Positions 43,173 through 53,848 of a DNA stretch of 64,000 nt are shown piece after piece. Under the pieces are notes generated by a model. The model saw nothing but the letters and a program-made list of their open reading frames with translations, searched no databases and was not told the origin of the DNA. Every line of letters starts with the position of its first letter. The stretch's first letter is position 1. The DNA lies in NCBI RefSeq assembly GCF_035440685.1, contig NZ_DAORMW010000015.1, one strand, 5' to 3'. Source of the stretch: Accumulibacter appositus. Its GTDB lineage: Bacteria; Pseudomonadota; Gammaproteobacteria; Burkholderiales; Rhodocyclaceae. The position numbers and the translations under genes were made by a program.

Positions 43173-45521
43173 TCAGCGGTTCTCCAGACGGTTGTAGTCG
43201 AGCAGGCCGGCGCCGATCGGCGAAAACTGCAGGTGCGCTTCCTGAAGCTCGTCGCTGGCCTGCCAGAAGTGCGGGTTGCTGCGGCGAACGACGTAGCGAT
43301 TGGCCAGCGCACGATAGCCGTCCTCCGACGACAAGCTGCCGATGGCCGCGGCCAGGTCCCTGATCTCCGAGCGCTGCAGGCGATAGATGGCGCTCGGGTA
43401 GGCGCCGATGAAACCTGGCACCACGGTCATCGTATTCTCGGCCGGCAATAGCTCATGTCCTTCACGAAGCAGGCTGGAAACACTACGGTGACCAGTATTG
43501 CGCAGGAGCGTGAAGTACAGTGGTGCGCGCGGCGGGTCCTCAAGACGCACGAAGACCATCTCGGGAAACCATGAAAGTGGCGCACCGCGCGGCCTGGCAA
43601 GTGCGGCGAGTTCCTTGCGCAAGGCGGCATCGCGCACTTGCGAGAGATCGTATTGGTGGTTCAACACTGGCGCCAGTCGTTGCTGGAGCAGCGTGTACAG
43701 TTCGCGCTGCGGATCGTCAGTACGAAAACGGATGCCGCTCTGGCCATCGAAACTGGCGAGTTTTCCGTACACGTGGTTTTTCACCTCCTCGCTGGCACCG
43801 CGGTACCAGTAGTCGCTCACCTTCTTGCGGTCATCCCTTGGCAGAAAGGTGAGGAAGTTATACTCGCCTTCCATACGCAGGAAGTCCATGTACAGTCGCG
43901 ACAGCAACTGGTGGCCAACGTTGCCATAGACGTCGTAACCGGCGACCAGCAGGTAGTGGATGCGCTCGAGCAGACCGTAGCCGATCACCCACGCCGTCTT
44001 CGGAGGACCGCCGACTAGGCCTTTGACCACCGAGGCGTTATCGAAGTGGCGGAAGATGGTCAGCGCGGCGTTCGCGTTGCTGCCGTCGCCGTCCCAAATC
44101 CACGCCTGATTCGGGCCCTTGTTCGCCGCCGCGTAGCGATCGAGGAACTGCGACTTGGCCTGCAGGTACTCGCCCTGTAGTTTGGCGTATTTGCGCCAGG
44201 GAGCGATGATCCCGGCGTCACTTCCCTGTGCCGCCGGCAAGGCGAGCAGACTGGATTCGCGCGACAGGAACTCGCCGGCCTGATCCTGCACATCGGCATC
44301 GGCGAGGAAGAACACCCAGAACCGATCCTCGATCACATTCAGGGCGACCTGGCCACGACAGACCGGTCCCTTGATGAAATTCATGATCGTGAATTGTGCC
44401 TCGTCGAGCATGAACTGATAGCGTGCCGATGTGGGCAAGGCCTGGAAGGTCACGAAGGGGTTTGAAGCCACTTTCAGCTCGTAGGAAGGCAGTTCGGTGA
44501 CCGCGTACGCCGCTTCGATGAACAGCTGCCGCCAGCGCTGCATGCGTTTCGGCCCGAGCGCATAGGGCAGATGCGTCTTGTCGACGATGGTTTCGCGCTC
44601 GCGGTCGAGCCGGTAGTAAACGCGCTCGACACCGGGATCGTCATAGGGCCGGCGACTGGCAATGAGGTCGATCGGCTGTCCCGGCGGCGTCCGCGACCGG
44701 ACCATCCGGAAGTAGTGATGCGCCGGATCGTCGTCGAAATAGAGATGCGCCAGGAAAAGATGTTCGTAGATGTACCGGCTGGCCAGGCGCTGCTTGAGCG
44801 AATCGCCATTCAGGAACACTTCCCAGTCGGCGACCTTCTGGTCGATGGCTGCAGGCATCGGCGGCAAGCCCTCGAAAGGCGCGCCCAGTTCGATCCAGCG
44901 CCGCAGGGTGGCCATTTCCCCATCGTTCAGGCCGGGCAGGCCGAAGGGCATTCCCCAGAGGGGATTCTTGCGCTCGAAGCCCTCGTATTCGTCGATCCGC
45001 GGGCACTGCTGTTTCCGGTCGAGCGAAAAATCGAAGGCCTCGGGCAGAATTGCCGTCTCGGGCAGGGGGTGATCCTGCTTGAGCTTCAGGGCGCGATACA
45101 TCACGCTCGCCGCCAGATTCGCCGTCGGCGTCTGCTCGCGCTCGTTGAGTACCGCCGAGAAGCCTTTGCTGCGCCATTGTGACGCAGTCTGCGCGTCGGT
45201 GAACAGGCGCGTCATCGGCGCTTCGTCGAGGCGAGCGCTGTCGTAGACGAGCTCCTTGCTGCTGCCACGGGCAATTCCCTCCCAGGCGGTTAACTTGAGC
45301 TGGCACGGCCCGTCGTAACAGGCATGGCAGACCACGCACCGCTTTTCAAGGATCGGCTGCACATCGCTACGATACGACAATCCGGCCGGCGGCGTGGCCG
45401 GCACATCGTAGCGCGCCGGGTCCGGTGCGCCGTACTCCTCGTTCAGCGTGTGCCGGGTTATCGCAGCGCAGCCACTGAGGACGACGATGAGCAGAAGCAG
45501 TGCTTGCTTGTTGATGATCAT
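43173..45521 (-). CDS. cti: Fatty acid cis/trans isomerase
   Basis: 782-residue periplasmic enzyme that turns cis-unsaturated fatty acids of membrane phospholipids into trans isomers, quickly stiffening the membrane under solvent or heat stress. The signal sequence ends in the lipobox LSGC (Cys18), so here the protein looks lipid-anchored. A c-type heme motif CVVCH is at 62-66 (RCVVCHACYDGPCQL), followed by the long domain with FERKNPLWGMPFGLPGLNDG and TSARYQFMLDEAQFTIMNFI. Known Cti proteins from Pseudomonas and Vibrio have the same heme site. It is transcribed alone; the upstream 376 bases hold the tetR operator region. Confidence 0.94.
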   Translation of the reverse strand: MIINKQALLLLIVVLSGCAAITRHTLNEEYGAPDPARYDVPATPPAGLSYRSDVQPILEKRCVVCHACYDGPCQLKLTAWEGIARGSSKELVYDSARLDEAPMTRLFTDAQTASQWRSKGFSAVLNEREQTPTANLAASVMYRALKLKQDHPLPETAILPEAFDFSLDRKQQCPRIDEYEGFERKNPLWGMPFGLPGLNDGEMATLRRWIELGAPFEGLPPMPAAIDQKVADWEVFLNGDSLKQRLASRYIYEHLFLAHLYFDDDPAHHYFRMVRSRTPPGQPIDLIASRRPYDDPGVERVYYRLDRERETIVDKTHLPYALGPKRMQRWRQLFIEAAYAVTELPSYELKVASNPFVTFQALPTSARYQFMLDEAQFTIMNFIKGPVCRGQVALNVIEDRFWVFFLADADVQDQAGEFLSRESSLLALPAAQGSDAGIIAPWRKYAKLQGEYLQAKSQFLDRYAAANKGPNQAWIWDGDGSNANAALTIFRHFDNASVVKGLVGGPPKTAWVIGYGLLERIHYLLVAGYDVYGNVGHQLLSRLYMDFLRMEGEYNFLTFLPRDDRKKVSDYWYRGASEEVKNHVYGKLASFDGQSGIRFRTDDPQRELYTLLQQRLAPVLNHQYDLSQVRDAALRKELAALARPRGAPLSWFPEMVFVRLEDPPRAPLYFTLLRNTGHRSVSSLLREGHELLPAENTMTVVPGFIGAYPSAIYRLQRSEIRDLAAAIGSLSSEDGYRALANRYVVRRSNPHFWQASDELQEAHLQFSPIGAGLLDYNRLENR

Positions 45522-45832
45522 GAGCAGTTCCCCGAGTTCTTGCGCCTTGCTGGCGGCTGCGCGCCGGCTGCCTACACCAGCAAAGGGTGAAGCATACCCA
45601 CTCTGGCCGTCGCTGCGCCAGTCCCCGGCCTTGCCCGTGTGACGGTCGGCATGGTCTAGGCCCTTACCGGAGAGATGCGCTTCGACCCGGCTGGATCGCT
45701 TCGAGGGGGCTGCGAAAATCGTCGGAACAAGGCCGCTATTCCAGATGCGGATGATCGCTTGGGGCCATTTGGCCCTGATCCCCCGGGTCGGTACGAATCC
45801 TTGGGTAAGTCGGAAGGGCTCATTCGGCGGTG

Positions 45833-45853
45833 TCTAAACCTTACGATCTAAAC
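45833..45853. promoter_or_regulatory. Operator-like direct repeat upstream of tetR
   Basis: TCTAAAC occurs at 45833-45839 and again at 45847-45853, 14 bases apart, about 45-65 bases before the TetR start codon. The same heptamer forms the arms of the inverted repeat after the gene. The rest of the 376-base gap from 45522 has no recognised gene. Confidence 0.5.
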
Positions 45854-45897
45854 ATGCTAGTATTAGCCCTTGATAAAGCCAATAGAGGTGGCGCGCC

Positions 45898-46479
45898 ATG
45901 CCCTGGAAAAAGTCATTCGACGAAGATGAGGTCGTCGGGCAGGCGATGAACGTCTTTTGGGCGAAGGGCTTTGAGCTCGCCTCCATGGCCGACCTAATCG
46001 CCGGCACGGGCATTACCCGTGGCAGCCTCTACAACGCCTTTGGCGGCAAGGAGCAGTTGTTCATCAAGGCGCTGCAGAAATACGACAAGGACAAGCGCCG
46101 TGCTCGCCTGGCAGAACTGGAGGCGATGGATGATCCAAAACGGGCCATTGCGCTGCTCTTCGACGGCCTTGTCGCCGAAACCGTCGCTGATGCCGAGAGG
46201 AAGGGTTGCTTTCTGGTCAACACAGTCTCAGAACTGACGACGCATGGCGAAGAAGTGAACTGCATCGTGCGCAATGGCTTGCGCGAGCTGCAGGCTTTCT
46301 TTCGGCGCAGCGTCGAAGTTGCGCAGGCGCGCAAGCAAATGGCCGCGATCCTTGATCCGGAAGCAACTGCCAAAGGTCTGCTGGCGATGATCGTCGCCAT
46401 CCGGGTGCTTGGCCGCGGCATGTGGGACGAGTCCTCGCTGAAGACGATCGCCGCCCAGGCACAACGTCTGTTGCGCTGA
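45898..46479 (+). CDS. TetR-family transcriptional regulator
   Basis: 193 residues. The DNA-binding HTH at about residues 10-55 reads ASMADLIAGTGITRGSLYNA, then FGGKEQLFIKALQKYDKD, which is the standard TetR N-terminus. The C-terminal ligand domain contains two Cys (GCFLVNTVSELTTHG, NCIVRNG), possibly redox- or electrophile-sensing, as in NemR-like regulators. The start is ATG 45898, preceded by AGAGGTGG. It lies upstream of the glutathione transferase yghU and gshA. The repeats on both sides suggest it controls itself and the module. Confidence 0.92.
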   Translation: MPWKKSFDEDEVVGQAMNVFWAKGFELASMADLIAGTGITRGSLYNAFGGKEQLFIKALQKYDKDKRRARLAELEAMDDPKRAIALLFDGLVAETVADAERKGCFLVNTVSELTTHGEEVNCIVRNGLRELQAFFRRSVEVAQARKQMAAILDPEATAKGLLAMIVAIRVLGRGMWDESSLKTIAAQAQRLLR

Positions 46480-46535
46480 CGGGGCCAAGCATGCCCTCAG
46501 TGCGGTTCACGGTTGGGTAGGCGCTTGTCTGAACA

Positions 46536-46568
46536 GCTTGGTTTAGACTAGGCAAATCTAAACCAAGC
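46536..46568. promoter_or_regulatory. Perfect inverted repeat, probable TetR operator
   Basis: GCTTGGTTTAGA-CTAGGCAAA-TCTAAACCAAGC: two 12-base arms in perfect inversion around a nine-base spacer, between tetR and yghU. The inner part contains TCTAAAC/GTTTAGA, the same heptamer as upstream of tetR. It could alternatively be a terminator hairpin, but it lacks a T-run. The rest of the 301-base gap shows no other feature. Confidence 0.6.
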
Positions 46569-46780
46569 GATTTAAACGCTTACTCACTCGATATGGCGGT
46601 GCGGCCGGAGGGACCGGGAAGAACAACTGCAGTCAAGCGCCTTGAACAACGCAATGGCCATCATTGGCGGTGCGCAAGGCGCCGAGAAATTCAACCTCTG
46701 CTTCCTGCAAGCGTTGTCGGAAATCCAGCAGGGCCCGATCCGCAGGCCTGCCGCGAACATGAAAGGAAGAGATCAGGATC

Positions 46781-47656
46781 ATGTCTGACACCAGCAATTA
46801 CCAGCCACCGCAAGTGTGGACCTGGGACGCCGAAAATGGCGGGAAATGGGCGAAGATCAACCGTCCCATCGCCGGGCCCACCCACGCGGCCACGCTAGCG
46901 CGTGGGAAACATCCCTTGCAGCTCTATTCGATGGGCACGCCCAATGGCCAGAAGGTCACCATCATGCTCGAGGAGTTGCTGGCGTTGGGCGAAAGCGGCG
47001 CGGAATACGACGCGCACCTGATCCGGATTGGCGAGGGCGAGCAGTTCTCGACAGGCTTCGTCGAAGTGAATCCAAACTCGAAAATCCCAGCTCTCCTGGA
47101 TACCGAGACCGGTCGTCGTGTTTTTGAAAGCGGCGCGATCCTTCTCTATCTGGCCGAGAAATTCGGGCATTTCCTGCCCAGGGAAGGTGCGGCGCGCACA
47201 GAACTCATGAACTGGCTGTTTTGGCTGCAGGGCTCGGCGCCCTATCTGGGCGGCGGCTTCGGGCATTTCTACGCCTATGCACCCGAGAAATTCGAATACC
47301 CGATCAATCGTTTCACCATGGAGGTAAAACGGCAGATGGACGTCCTGGACCGCGAATTGGCCGAACACGCTTTTCTGGGAGGAAACGAATATTCCATCGC
47401 CGACATAGCCACCTGGCCCTGGTATGGCAACCTCGTGTTGGGCAAGGCCTATGGCGCCGGCGAGTTTCTGCAGGTCGAAAGCTACCGAAACCTGCGTCGC
47501 TGGGCGGAAGCGATCCTTGAGCGTCCCGCCGTCCAGCGTGGACGCAGGGTGAATCGTAACTGGGGCGAGCCTTCAGAACAGCTCCCCGAACGCCATGACG
47601 CCGCGGATTTCGATCGCAGGTCCGAAGACAAGCCAGCACCTGAAAGCGCCGTCTGA
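46781..47656 (+). CDS. yghU: Glutathione S-transferase, YghU type
   Basis: 291 residues of the Nu-class glutathione transferase family. Typical features: VWTWDAENGGKWAKINRPIA at the start, SMGTPNGQKVTIMLEELLAL in the thioredoxin-like N-terminal domain, NPNSKIPALLD and FESGAILLYLAEKFG for glutathione binding, and the helical C-terminal domain up to about residue 260. YghU enzymes bind two glutathione molecules and have peroxidase and disulfide-bond reductase activity. It is followed by a decayed transferase and gshA on the same strand, and preceded by the operator-like repeat. Confidence 0.94.
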   Translation: MSDTSNYQPPQVWTWDAENGGKWAKINRPIAGPTHAATLARGKHPLQLYSMGTPNGQKVTIMLEELLALGESGAEYDAHLIRIGEGEQFSTGFVEVNPNSKIPALLDTETGRRVFESGAILLYLAEKFGHFLPREGAARTELMNWLFWLQGSAPYLGGGFGHFYAYAPEKFEYPINRFTMEVKRQMDVLDRELAEHAFLGGNEYSIADIATWPWYGNLVLGKAYGAGEFLQVESYRNLRRWAEAILERPAVQRGRRVNRNWGEPSEQLPERHDAADFDRRSEDKPAPESAV

Positions 47657-47682
47657 GAGGCTTGTCGATAAGGGAAGAAAGC

Positions 47683-47910
47683 ATGCTGAAATTCAACGAC
47701 CGCCCCACTCCGAAGCCGATGAAGCTTAGCCCGTTCAGTGGAGAAGCCGAGGCGGAGTCTGGGCGCGTGCCGGTGGTCCCGGTGAAGGGCGAGCAACACG
47801 ATCGCGCCTTGAGGGTCGTAAACGCCAACGCGACAATCCTGGCAATCGGCGATGGCGGCATCGTTCTATTGGACAAAAACCCCATGCCGCTCTATCGTGC
47901 CCTATGTTGA
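47683..47910 (+). pseudogene. Decayed N-terminal fragment of a second glutathione S-transferase
   Basis: 75 residues starting MLKFNDRPTPKPMKLSPF. The segments KGEQHDRALRVVNANA, AIGDGGIVLLD and LYRALC line up with the N-terminal domain of GSTs (which read RKGEQHDPAF, NPNAKVPAI, DSNAILLYLAE). Several core positions are changed, and the reading frame ends where the second domain should begin. The frame stops eight bases into the gshA reading frame. I call it a truncated, decayed gene rather than a functional small protein. Confidence 0.7.
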
Positions 47911-49466
47911 CATTCACGTGTTGTGATGAAATCCGGCCGTTCCTCTCGCCAGATAACGCGCAGGTCCTGCGCGGCATCACGCGCGGCTACGAGCGCGAAT
48001 GCTTGCGCGTGGACGCCAGCGGCCATCTGGCCCAGACCCCTCACCCCCTGACGCTGGGCGCCAAACTCACCCACCCCTGGATTACTACCGACTACGCCGA
48101 AGCGCTGCTGGAGTTCATTACGCCTGCGTCACAGGATCCGGCCTTCCCGCTCGACTTCCTGCGCGACATTCACCGCTTCACGGCCCGGCAATTGCGGGAC
48201 GAGACCATGTGGGCCGGATCCATGCCCTGCGTCGTCGGTGACGACAAGAACATCGCCATTGCCGACTACGGCAGCTCCAACTCCGCGAGGATGAAGGCCG
48301 TCTATCGCGAAGGCCTGGGCCTTCGCTACGGGCGCCATATGCAAACCATTGCCGGGTCACACTACAACTGGTCGCTGCCTGACGAGTTCTGGGTGATTTT
48401 GAAAGGCTGCTGCTCCGGAACAGGCAGCATGCAGGAATTTATCAGCGAGCGCTATTTTGGACTGATTCGCAACTTCCTGCGCTTTGGCTGGTTGCTGCCC
48501 TACCTGTTTGGCGCCTCGCCGGCGATCTGTCAATCATTCCTGCAAGGCCGAAATTCGGACCTCCAGGACCTCGTTCCAGGCACCTTGTTCCGCCCTTACG
48601 CGACCAGCCTGCGCATGAGCGACCTCGGCTATCAGAACCGGGCGCAGGATCAGCTACACGTCAGTTTCAATTCTCTGGCCGAGTACACCCAGGCACTGGA
48701 GACGGCGATACGCACCCCCGATCCGTTCTACGAGGAGTTGGGCGTGCGTGAAGGCGAGCACTGGAAGCAGCTCAACGCGAACCTGCTGCAAATCGAGAAC
48801 GAGTTCTATGCCGGCATTCGCCCCAAGCGCATTGGCAAGGCTGGCGAGCGCCCGGCGCTGGCCTTAAAGAAATACGGAGTCGAATACCTTGAGGTACGCC
48901 TGTTCGACCTCAACCCCTTCGTGGACATTGGCATTGCCCCCGAGCAAGGTAGTTTCGCCGACATCCTCTTGCTGCTGTGCCTCTTTCGCCAGAGCCCACC
49001 GATCACGGCTCGCGAGCAGGGTGAGAACGATGTAAACCAGGCCCGTATCGTCAACCAGGGCCGCCGGCCGAACCTGAGCCTGCTGGTGCACAACCGCGAG
49101 CAAGCCTTCCCACCGATTGCCCACGCCCTGTTCGACGACATGCAGCCTTTCGCCCAGATGCTGGACGTGGCCTACGGAGGTAATCGCTACACATCCACGC
49201 TGGCCGGCCTGCGCACACGCATTGATCATCCGGAGAGCACGCCGTCGGCGCAGGTACTGGCTGCCGCGAGGGAGCACCAAAGCTACTTCAAATTCGCCAT
49301 GACACAGTCCCGGAAACACCACGAGAGCTTGCTGGCGCAGCCGCTGGACGCGGCTACATTGGCCAGGTTCGAGGCAAGCGTTCACGCCTCATTGGCCGAG
49401 AAACAGCGCTTGGAATCACTGCCGCAGGGTCGGTTTGCGGACTACGTGGCGACTTACTACGCATGA
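47904..49466 (+). CDS. gshA: Glutamate-cysteine ligase, E. coli type
   Basis: 520 residues; makes gamma-glutamylcysteine, the first and rate-limiting step of glutathione synthesis. The conserved core reads GYERECLRVDASGHL, ITTDYAEALLEFITPAS, and GSHYNWSLPDEFWV, as in E. coli GshA. This is the class I (gammaproteobacterial) enzyme. Betaproteobacteria often carry a different GshA family, so lateral gain is possible. The start at ATG 47904 lies inside the end of the decayed GST, and no clear ribosome-binding site precedes it. It ends overlapping the convergent haloacid dehalogenase gene by 10 bases. Confidence 0.93.
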   Translation: MLTFTCCDEIRPFLSPDNAQVLRGITRGYERECLRVDASGHLAQTPHPLTLGAKLTHPWITTDYAEALLEFITPASQDPAFPLDFLRDIHRFTARQLRDETMWAGSMPCVVGDDKNIAIADYGSSNSARMKAVYREGLGLRYGRHMQTIAGSHYNWSLPDEFWVILKGCCSGTGSMQEFISERYFGLIRNFLRFGWLLPYLFGASPAICQSFLQGRNSDLQDLVPGTLFRPYATSLRMSDLGYQNRAQDQLHVSFNSLAEYTQALETAIRTPDPFYEELGVREGEHWKQLNANLLQIENEFYAGIRPKRIGKAGERPALALKKYGVEYLEVRLFDLNPFVDIGIAPEQGSFADILLLLCLFRQSPPITAREQGENDVNQARIVNQGRRPNLSLLVHNREQAFPPIAHALFDDMQPFAQMLDVAYGGNRYTSTLAGLRTRIDHPESTPSAQVLAAAREHQSYFKFAMTQSRKHHESLLAQPLDAATLARFEASVHASLAEKQRLESLPQGRFADYVATYYA

Positions 49467-50173
49467 GACTCGCTGCGAGGCGGTCTCCAGCGCTGAACGA
49501 TCTGATCGGCGAGGTCGCTGAGTTCTGGTGCGACAAGGTCCGGAATCGGAACATCCGCTGCCGGCAGAATCGCGTTGTGGGGACGTGTCACGAGTGCGCC
49601 CCGGCAGCCAGCGGCCTGGGCGCCAATCGTATCCCACAAGTGACAGGCGACAAGGCACAGGTCTGAGGTCTCGACGCCCAGTTGCCCTGCCACCAAGCGG
49701 TAGGTTTCGGGGGCTGGCTTGAATTTTTGAACCGACTCGACACTGAAGGATTTCTCGAAGAAGCCGCCAATGCCGGCGCGCTCGAGCGGCGTCGGCGAGG
49801 AAGTGGCCGCCGAGTTGGTCAGCGTCACCAGTCGGAATCGTGCATCGCGCAGTCGAGTGAGTGCCGGGACGACGTCGGGATGCGCCGGCATGGTACTCAT
49901 CCGCTTCTTCAGTTCATCGAGGTCGCCGTCGGCGAGGAGCACCCCATGGATTGACGCCAGCATGCGCAAACTCCCGACGCCCAGTTCGCCGAACGGGGTG
50001 TAGAGACCCGAGAGGGTCATGGTCTGGGAGTAGAGGATCAGTTGCGCAAACCACTCCCTCAGAACGGCGCCGTCGCCGAAAACGCGGTCGAACAGGGGTT
50101 CGAGCGTGGTGATGTCGAGCAGCGTCTCATTGACGTCGAAGACGATGATCGAAGCAGCTTTGTCATGGGGCAT
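49457..50173 (-). CDS. Haloacid dehalogenase, type II (HAD family)
   Basis: 238 residues. The nucleophile motif is VFDVNETLLDI, with LTNSAATSSPTPLERAG as motif II and KFKPAPETYRLVAGQLG (Lys) as motif III; ACHLWDTIGAQAAGC supplies the last acidic residue. This is the layout of (S)-2-haloacid dehalogenases, which remove halogen from short haloacids. Some family members act on other substrates. The start is ATG 50173. It is divergent from the cupin gene, and its stop codon overlaps the gshA end. Confidence 0.88.
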   Translation of the reverse strand: MPHDKAASIIVFDVNETLLDITTLEPLFDRVFGDGAVLREWFAQLILYSQTMTLSGLYTPFGELGVGSLRMLASIHGVLLADGDLDELKKRMSTMPAHPDVVPALTRLRDARFRLVTLTNSAATSSPTPLERAGIGGFFEKSFSVESVQKFKPAPETYRLVAGQLGVETSDLCLVACHLWDTIGAQAAGCRGALVTRPHNAILPAADVPIPDLVAPELSDLADQIVQRWRPPRSESHA

Positions 50174-50378
50174 GGAGCATCCTTTTTCGGTTTGGCTGTG
50201 TCGGCCGCAGCATCTGCGCTGTCAGCTTGCTGAGCAAGCTTGTCGCCACCAGAGCTACAGAAAATGTAGGAGTCAGGATGAAGGATTTTAACGCCCCTAC
50301 GGGTACACGAGTTGGACGAAACAGGCCGCTCCGGCCGTCGGCCGGCGCTTGGCACTGAATTTCTCGAGGCCAGAAGCT

Positions 50379-50717
50379 ATGGAAAACATTTTCGCCGAGC
50401 TGCCGCCTGGCGCATCGCGCGACGAGCAGTTCCTCGAACTGCTTGCCCGGCCGGGGCTCAGGATCGAACGTATCGTATCGACCGGCCAGGCCAGCCCGCC
50501 GGGTTTCTGGTACGAACAGGCGCTCGGCGAATGGATCCTGCTGCTCGAGGGTGAAGCGCTGTTGCGCTTCGAGGACCAGCCGCAGGTGCTGCACCTCAAG
50601 GCGGGGGATTACGTCGATATCGCGCCGCGGCGGCGGCATCGGGTTGACTGGACGAAGCCCGGGCAGGCGACGATCTGGCTGGCGGTCCACTACGGACCGT
50701 CCGCCCTCCCCGTCTGA
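50379..50717 (+). CDS. Cupin-domain protein
   Basis: 112 residues forming one cupin barrel. Motif 1 is WILLLEGEALLRFEDQPQ and motif 2 is DIAPRRRHRVDWTKPGQ, with a metal site that seems partly reduced (GxxHxH is not complete; one His of motif 2 remains). The function is unknown; small cupins of this kind are often annotated as phosphomannose isomerase-like. I placed the start at ATG 50379. The 200 bases upstream, divergent from the dehalogenase, show no further feature. Confidence 0.8.
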   Translation: MENIFAELPPGASRDEQFLELLARPGLRIERIVSTGQASPPGFWYEQALGEWILLLEGEALLRFEDQPQVLHLKAGDYVDIAPRRRHRVDWTKPGQATIWLAVHYGPSALPV

Positions 50718-50753
50718 GCGCCGACTTCGGCCATCGCCGCGCGGCAGCCGGAA

Positions 50754-53018
<2,265 letters not shown>

Positions 53019-53118
53019 GGGCACGCGATTCTACAGGAAGCTTCCCGGGTCACCCTTTAATTGCTGCACTGCAGCTTGCTATTCTGCGCATCCGCCGCTA
53101 GCTTGAACGGGAACGTTT

Positions 53119-53134
53119 ATATCGTATACGATAT
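53119..53134. promoter_or_regulatory. Perfect palindromic operator of the GntR regulator
   Basis: ATATCGTATACGATAT is a perfect 16-base palindrome with the GTATAC core typical of FCD-type GntR operators, 16 bases before the TTG start codon of the regulator gene. Binding there would block the promoter and the whole downstream operon. Confidence 0.75.
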
Positions 53135-53149
53135 TCGGAGGCTCGCTCA

Positions 53150-53848
53150 TTGCCCATTCCGCCCGCGCTTGAACTGATTCCCGCCGCGAGGATCCCGCGC
53201 CTGAGCGCGTCGGACCATGTGGCGCAGATGCTCAAGAAAGCGATCGTCGACGGTGTGCTGCCGGCCGGCGAGATGCTCCGCCAGGACGAAATCGCCAGCC
53301 ACTTTCACGTCAGCAAGATCCCCGTCCGCGAAGCGTTGAAGCACCTCGAGGCCAAAGGCCTGGTCACGTTCCTGCCCAACCGGGGTGTGGTGGTCGCCTC
53401 GCTGTCGGCTGCCGAGATCGGCGAATACATGGAAATCCGCGCCATGCTCGAAGCGCGCGCGGCGCGCCTGTCGGCGCCGCTGATCGACGACGAGGCCATC
53501 GCCGGCGCGCGCCAGCATCTTGAAGGTTTTGCGCTGGCCACCGACGCCGGCCGCTGGGGCGAATTGAACTGGCTGTTCCATTCGACGCTCTACGCGGCAG
53601 CCGAGCGACCGATCCTGCTGGCTGAAATCCGATCGCTGTACAACAAGGTCGAACGCTACGTGCGCGCGCTCTTGTCGATCACCACCGAACTGCCCAAGAC
53701 CCTGCACGAACACGCCGAGATTCTCGACGCCTTCGTTCGCCGGGACCCCGACGCGGCGGCAGAACTCACGCGAGCCCATGTGCTCGCCGCGGGTGCGTCA
53801 CTTGTCCACTACCTGAATTACCACCGCAGCAAAGGAGGAAACAAATGA
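53150..53848 (+). CDS. GntR-family regulator (FCD type)
   Basis: 232 residues. The winged helix (about 20-90) contains QDEIASHFHVSKIPVREALK and LEAKGLVTFLPNRGVVVASL. The FCD effector domain (about 95-225) has the metal-ligand pattern in RAMLEARAARL, NWLFHSTLYAA and HEHAEILDAF. FCD proteins respond to small organic acids. The start codon is TTG 53150, with a good GGAGG eight bases upstream. The gene overlaps livK by four bases (ATGA), so it leads the operon and probably represses it, with amino acid breakdown products as likely signals. Confidence 0.93.
   Translation: MPIPPALELIPAARIPRLSASDHVAQMLKKAIVDGVLPAGEMLRQDEIASHFHVSKIPVREALKHLEAKGLVTFLPNRGVVVASLSAAEIGEYMEIRAMLEARAARLSAPLIDDEAIAGARQHLEGFALATDAGRWGELNWLFHSTLYAAAERPILLAEIRSLYNKVERYVRALLSITTELPKTLHEHAEILDAFVRRDPDAAAELTRAHVLAAGASLVHYLNYHRSKGGNK

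Noticed and set aside
45841..45866. A sigma-70 promoter overlapping the tetR direct repeat
   Set aside because: Several weak -10 candidates (TAGTAT, TATTAG) are present but none has a -35 box at proper spacing.
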